A stretch of DNA of 64,000 bases from contig OY783207.1 in NCBI GenBank assembly GCA_963678705.1, positions 9,936,001 to 10,000,000 on the forward strand. Reading direction: 5' to 3'. The stretch is from Panorpa germanica (lineage: Eukaryota > Arthropoda > Insecta > Mecoptera > Panorpidae). The notes under the pieces were generated by a model. That model searched no databases. It was not told the DNA's origin and saw only the letters and a list, made by a program, of their open reading frames with translations. Made by a program: the position numbers and the translations under genes. Of this stretch, positions 58,216 through 64,000 are shown one piece after another. Positions within the stretch are counted from its first letter, which is position 1. Every line of letters starts with the position of its first letter.

Positions 58216-58627
58216 TAAATATACACTTGGAACATTATAATATAGGACGATTTCTTAATAGCAGTCTCAGAAGGACGATTACGTTGGCCGAAAATACCAC
58301 TATTGTAATGCGATTTTCGAGCAAAATTAAATTTATTAGAGCAATGGCCAAAGAATTTACTATTGATGTGTTAAAAAACCAAATTCAAAACTGTTATGTT
58401 GTTGGTGTTGCCCCTATTGAAAAAACAAAGTTCTTGTTAAAAAATTCTTTATAAACCCCGCTGTTCGTTGCTTGCGGTTTACAAAATATATAATAAATAT
58501 ATAAATATATAATTATGTTATTTTATTAAAAAAGAAAAACAATTAATAAATCTAATATGTAATCTTAAGTCAAAACATCATAGAATAAGCTACTTTATAC
58601 ATAACATTAATACTCATATCACAGAAT

Positions 58628-59224
58628 GGGCTTGTGGCCTCATTTTTTAGTGGTCGATTTTTCAATTTTTGATTGAAATTGATGTTAATAATTGTTGACG
58701 GAGATATAGCAATTAAAAGTTTGAATTGTAGTTTCAGCGCTAAAAATGGTCGGCCATATTTGTATGACGTGAAATGCATTTTAACGTCAGTTATTTGTTG
58801 AGTAGGTCAGTGCTGTGGTAATGTTCTGTAGCTGTTAGTAGTCAAATAATCAAGTCAAATCAAAGAATAGTAAGTTTTTATTTTATTTAACCCTGCTAAG
58901 GCAGACATAATATTGAAATTTGATTGTTCCTTGAAATAGCTGTAAATAATATTTGATATTTTGATATATAAATACATATAGCAGAGATTTATGATCTGTA
59001 AGGTTGGTAACCTTACACAAGGATTGTGATGTCACATGCACTTGGAATATGTACAACATTGAATCCCTTTAATAATTAAAGAGACAAAATGACTTTTTTA
59101 ATTGTTAATATCTCCTTACATATAAGGAGTTATTAACAAATAATGGAACATTTGAGGTTCTAGTAACTCACTTTATCAATATATAGTACACTTTTGTAGA
59201 AATTAAGACATAGGACACAAGCCC
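58628..59224. repeat. MITE R1, copy B
   Basis: GGGCTTGTGGCCTCATTTTT at the left, AGGACACAAGCCC at the right, inverted. Same family as 27934-28546. Confidence 0.75.
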
Positions 59225-59278
59225 ATTAGCAATAGAATGCGTCATCGGTGGACAGTCATATACAGACAGACATACTTA

Positions 59279-59366
59279 TGTGGGTCTATACACCTTAGTG
59301 AGTGTGAGTTAGATTTCCAGCTGTGGTTTAATAGCAGTTTGATGTTAAATAAATCCTAAGCTGAGC
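59279..59366. repeat. Repeat R2, copy B
   Basis: Matches 30094-30190; preceded by CAGACAGACATAC. Confidence 0.65.
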
Positions 59367-59787
59367 CCCCATAATACAATAATGTCTTTATTATGGATAG
59401 TTTAACGTATAACTCCTTAATTAATTTTTCTTCATTTAATTATTTCGCAAAAACAATTACATTAAAATTAATAAGTCAAAAAAAGAGTTCACAATGATAA
59501 CGCTTAGTTAAATACAATGCATAGGTTTGAAAACCTTCTAACAACGCTTGCATATCACAACGAAATGCGTAGTTTCAATGGTACATAGTTTTACAATCAC
59601 AATGATGAAAACAACTAGTTATTACACTACATTTGTTTGCAAAACTCTAACTATTTACGTCGATAACAATAACAATATTACACCTAATAATATAGTTAAA
59701 CTGGATTACAATTCACAATGATATTAACAACTAGTTAACTAACATATTCCTGAATGAAAAAAGACGCCATACAACTCTGTGTATATC

Positions 59788-61000
59788 CAAAGATAATATA
59801 TATACTCTAGATCGGTAACTCTAATGTTAAGCTATGGTCCTATGATATATTCATGTTATTTGTCAAGGACTTTTGCCTTTGTTCTACATGAAGTTCTTGC
59901 AAGACACAAAAAAGCGGGAATGAGTAGATGTTTGAATTGTTATAAATATAAAAAAATTTATAAATTAAAAAAAACACGCAATATTTAGGTAACAATGTTT
60001 ATTGTAATTAATGTATTTGTATATACATAAAAATTCTTCCTAAAAAAACAAAAATATTAAATTATTTAATTAATGTAATTGCATATAAACCAAAATCCTT
60101 CTTGATTTTTGATGATGTAGTTGTTTAGCTAGCTAGTTAATTCATCTGCTGCCTATTGCCTCTTACATTTCTTTGGCAGCTCCCAATATATAATGCTTTG
60201 GCCCCAATTTATAGTCCTGAAAAGTATTATAAAGTCTAATAAAATAATATGTTATATATGTATAATTAACAATGACGCCAGTGTTAGAGTTAGTGTATTT
60301 GCTTTAAAAGTAATAAATAGTTTAAAAGTGCAAATTTAATTGAAGTTTCTCGTATATTATACAAATAGCGATAAGAAAAATAATAGTTGGCAGGTAAAAT
60401 ATTAATAGTTGTTATTATCTTAATTGAAAGTAAAACACTAATCACTTAGAAATATAACAATACGGCAGCCATATGCATAAAACTCGGAGATGCTCGTAAA
60501 TATGACGTCAGAGGAGTAAGATAAATTTGTATATTAGTAAGAGGCGTATTTAGAAGTTTCATTAAAGACGTTCCTTAAAAGAAGGTAATCCAAAGCAAAA
60601 ATTCAAAAATCTATTACTATTTCTACATTACAACATTTCCTAATTTTATTCATAAAAAAATGTAATTAATTAATATAAAAGATCGAATTCTTCTAATGGT
60701 GACTCAAAAGTACTTATTCGAAATAATTATAACTAAAATCAACATTAAAGGCAAATATAAATATTTGGTTCTTTGATTTTCTATGTCTGTTCATTTTTAT
60801 TTCCTTTTAAATAAGATAATTTAATTTTTTTAATATTCTAGGGCACTTAAATAAATCTTTCTGAAGTGGTACCTGGATTAAATGGCGTATGTCTAAAAAT
60901 ATGTACAGTCAAGCCTATAAACTTTCTTATAAAATACAGGGCAAATCTTAGTTCGACATGAAGTATAGTACTAGTTGTCCCTATATGAGTTACTACACCA
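59788..61000. other. Extra block in right duplicate, no gene recognised
   Basis: About 1.2 kb of AT-rich DNA absent from the left copy. No frame with a family resemblance and no clear inverted ends. Confidence 0.45.
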
Positions 61001-61509
61001 TGTGTATATCTACAAGTATCAGTAATTTGCGCGCGAACATGTACCGTCAGCATACAATTGCTCCAGCGAACGGCTTTAATCAGTTCTCTTACTGTTCGGT
61101 GAATCCGTGTGCTTACTACAATGAGAGCGAACGCATTAGCGTAGTCCACAATCATTTCAAAACAGTGTTTGTAACATTCAAGCATAACTTAATATTAGCA
61201 ATGTTCTTAACCTATTTTTACAGAGTTCTTAATAATAATTATTTCTTCAACTAATTATATTTATTCTTAAATTATTTCCCACATTTGTCATCGTCTCAGC
61301 AAAATTTGATCATGGTCCCACGGGACAGATTATTAATTATATTAACTTTAATAAAGAAAAAAACTTAAATCAATTATTCGTAATTCATGATAGATTTGTA
61401 AATATAAATAGTTAAATAATAAATTAATTCGATTAACAGTGCTTCATTTGCAAAGCCAATCGCGTACTTTAAATAATGTCTGATTTGGCTTGCACATATA
61501 CCTACGAGA

Positions 61510-61882
61510 TTAACTTAAGTCATAAAGTGAGGTTGCGTTAAAGGTACCACTACGACACTGACTCTCTTTATTCCTATCGAAGGACAATGTCCCTATCAAA
61601 TAGTTCTTATATACAAATGAAATTTTTGATTCGATTGAACCTTCCGTAGAATAAGATACCACTCGCTCAATAATTTTGCTTATAATTCCACTGCCATTTT
61701 CATCTGGACAAATTTCTTTTTTTTCTGAAAAATTAATTTTAACTTAATATATGATGAAATGATACTCTTCTTCAAATTGGTCCAACGTACCTGCCGTAAC
61801 GTTAGTGAAACCTATGTAATCCTGTGAATAAAGAGCATCCTTTGGAAGAGCCTGCAAAAAACAATAAGATATATAACATGTA

Positions 61883-61945
<63 letters not shown>

Positions 61946-64000
61946 AAATGTAATTCCACAAAAATAATAAGTAAATAATTCTCAAGTTTTGTTATGTTCA
62001 ATTTTACATGAACACAACCTAGGTTAAAATAAGGAACGGTAAACTTACATAATCAGTATAGCTGAGTATCATCTGATTGAAGTATATGCAAACTGGACGA
62101 ATTATATATGAAGGTACTAAAATTTTTTCCATTTTTAACAACCAAATCTTTTTACCATGCCCGTGTGCTTCTCTTCTGAAAGTTTACAATATAATAATAA
62201 TAAACTAGTTCTATTAAGTACAGTCACAGGCAGTTGATCACTTACCTATCTAAATCGTACCCGATGTCGCTATAGAAAGCGAATTTGTTTGTCTCATTTT
62301 GCCATCCTGAAGATAGCTTTCCCATACCTACTGCAAACATAGAACTGTTCCTTAACTTTCCTTCTGCATCAGTTAAGCATTTTTTATCTGAAAGAATGAA
62401 GGATCTTATTAGTTAATGTTGCGGTTATTAGTTGAATTACCAAACCTTTTATACCTGTAATAATTGCTTTGTAATCTAGATAATACGCATCTTCAAGAGT
62501 AATAAGTGTTCCTCTACATATTACAACAGGATCTGCGCCAGGTATCTTCTCATAAATATAAGCTATCCAAGGTTTTAAAGCGCCTTTTAAATACTCCTCA
62601 CCGTATTTACTTTTAATTTCATTTTCCATTTCTATATTGTCATTCGCATTTCTTGTTATGTAAGTCGTACCGCACTCTAAAATAATGGAAGGTATTAGGC
62701 GATTCAGTAACTCTGTTGGGAAATATTCTCGCAGAGTTTGAATAAAAGATTATATTTATAAGATGTATATTTTAATAAAAAGTATTCTGTATGTAGTATT
62801 AGCACTGGTTTCACAAAGAGCGTCCTTTCTGTACCACGTTAGGATTCACAAGGATTTTCTTGCCTCATGCGCCATGACGAAGCACTCTCGGTACTTTTAG
62901 TTAGTGTTACCAATCGCAGATGGCTCATGTGTTCCTTGTACTAGTACTACGATGGTATCTACATTAATATCTACACTGGTAACTTATTTTACTATGACAA
63001 CACATATATTTATAATTAGCGGTGAATACAAAACTAATTATTTACTATAATTACAACAAACTCATATAACATCAAACAAAAAAGTTAAGTTCACAAAGAG
63101 ATCGTAAGGAATTTATCTTAAGTTAAGAGTGAAATAACTACAGACATACGAAGGAGCCTTATGTTGGCTTCATGGCATGGATAACTGGACAAGCTACATG
63201 TTAGCTACTTACCACATTTTACCAGTGCACAATGCAGAGTCCACAATTACTAACTTACTTAAAAATCCTTAATCTCAACGATTCGATGAATCTGGATTTA
63301 TGCTGTACTATTTACTCATCTCGCAAAATAGTTTTTTTTATAACGATCTAAAGTTTTCTGAACTGTCGTCAGTAATGCAGAAATTACTACAACATCTGTG
63401 TCTAAAAAGAAGCTTTCTTATCTCAAAGGAACGCTTAAAGTTATTCTAATATGACTTTATTAACATCAATTACATACGAATTAATGTCTTAATAATGTTC
63501 TTTTATTTTCCGTGCATATTTCTAATAAGATAAGGGATAACTACATTGCTAAAGTAATAGATTCATAAACTACGGTAGTATAATCAAGACTGGTTACAAT
63601 ACATAAATTAAATTAAATAATCCTCCTAAATAATGAACAAGATGTCGTTGCAACAGACACTTTTAAATGTCAAAAACTATAGAAATATGCAAATTAATTT
63701 CGGTGTTTCTGTTTACTTGTAACAATTACTTATACCAATGAAACCATATACCAAATAATCTTCAAAATTAGTTACCTGATTCACAATTTACTAAAGGAAA
63801 GTTCCATGTGGAGTCTTCTTCGCACGTAAGAATATTATAGAAAAGTTTAGGACGTAGGAACCCAGAAAGACAGGTAACACTGACCTCAGTTCCAGGAACT
63901 AGTGCATCGTTGCAAGATACGTTAATGGTTTTGTACAACATGCATTTTAAGGACGTTCCGTCATAACGCTGAAGTGGCTCACACGGCTCTGAAATTACAA
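61510..64000 (-). CDS. Tandem paralogue of the modular protease, 3' part
   Basis: Six exons of a second gene whose 5' part lies beyond the window: 63988-63776 (Wonton-like, starts after an intron at the edge), 62676-62455, 62387-62246, 62175-62049, 61851-61791, 61724-61510 (stop). Every exon has the same length and phase as its partner in the neighbouring gene (213, 222, 142, 127, 61, 215 bp). It encodes the pseudoprotease end: KKC replaces AAHC and CPDENGSG replaces the GDSGG region. The protein ends SLYDLS. All six frames are open, so it may be expressed. Whether its upstream part also carries an active protease cannot be seen. Confidence 0.82.
61885..61942. repeat. (TA)n microsatellite
   Basis: About 29 TA units in an intron of the second protease gene; expanded relative to 49155-49180. 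Confidence 0.95.
62714..63058. mobile_element. Solo LTR, copia-like (fossil)
   Basis: 345 bp beginning TGTTGGGAAATATTC and ending TTACAACA, with AACTC on both sides (62709-62713 and 63059-63063), a 5-bp target duplication. TG...CA ends and the TGTTGG/CAACA termini resemble Ty1/copia LTRs. No internal region, so it is a solo LTR left by recombination. Absent from the homologous intron of the neighbouring gene, hence younger than the duplication. Confidence 0.8.

Larger units (their letters stand above)
59552..64000. repeat. Segmental duplication, right copy (runs off the edge)
   Basis: Partner of 48046-51050. The extra block is flanked by the direct repeat TGTGTATATC (59778-59787 and 61001-61010), so either an insertion here or a deletion in the left copy. 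Confidence 0.85.

Noticed and set aside
58227-58454. 75-codon frame after the dispersed repeat
   Set aside because: Looks protein-like in places but I cannot assign it; it may be the tail of an unknown transposon protein, not enough to call a gene.
61744-62001. 85-codon minus-strand frame rich in Tyr-Ile repeats
   Set aside because: It is exon read-through across a (TA)n microsatellite; the true exon is 61791-61851.
1-64000. CRISPR arrays, operons, bacterial-type features
   Set aside because: No regularly spaced direct repeats; genes are intron-bearing and eukaryotic.

Overview
The window is AT-rich animal nuclear DNA, almost certainly from an insect. Genes are split by short and long introns, protein-coding DNA is a minor fraction, and most of the rest is a dense mosaic of decayed DNA transposons, MITEs, LINE fragments and tRNA-derived SINEs. 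Insect origin is inferred from the gene set: a xanthine dehydrogenase of rosy type, a modular serine protease (ModSP/HP14-like) of the Toll/melanization type and a DUF229 protein. I cannot fix the order or species.

Layout. 0-11.7 kb: no protein gene recognised; a tRNA-Val(AAC), a SINE, a mariner relic and several MITEs, some nested. 11.7-25.5 kb (+): a complete xanthine dehydrogenase in seven coding exons (1,346 aa); its first coding exon (25 codons) lies 7.2 kb upstream of the second, and that intron is filled with LINE and hAT relics. 26.7-29.8 kb (-): a two-exon STE24 CAAX-prenyl protease (447 aa), convergent with XDH. 32.9-34.0 kb (-): the main exon of a GT11 alpha-1,2-fucosyltransferase-like gene, with a relic of a second copy of its 3' end at 36.7-37.0 kb. 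37-41 kb: a broken tRNA-Pro, a mariner relic, and a hAT element inserted in another repeat. 41.3-47.3 kb (+): a DUF229 protein in four coding exons (619 aa). 48.8-55.1 kb (-): a 16-exon secreted modular serine protease (897 aa). 55.4-61 kb: transposon graveyard. 61.5-64 kb (-): the last six exons of a tandem paralogue of the modular protease, running off the right edge.

The most unusual object is the modular protease. Every exon joins in phase and reads signal peptide - Sushi - Wonton-like - trypsin-like protease with full triad - degenerate LDLa - Sushi - Wonton-like - protease-like domain with all three catalytic residues replaced. It looks like two ModSP units fused head to tail, the second a pseudoprotease. 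The end of the fused protein has been duplicated in tandem, and the second copy keeps the same reading frame and the same catalytic substitutions. A solo LTR sits in one intron of the second copy only, so it arrived after the duplication.

Exon boundaries were set by hand from reading frame, GT/AG (or GC/AG) signals and family conservation. No database search was run; names of families rest on recognised motifs.
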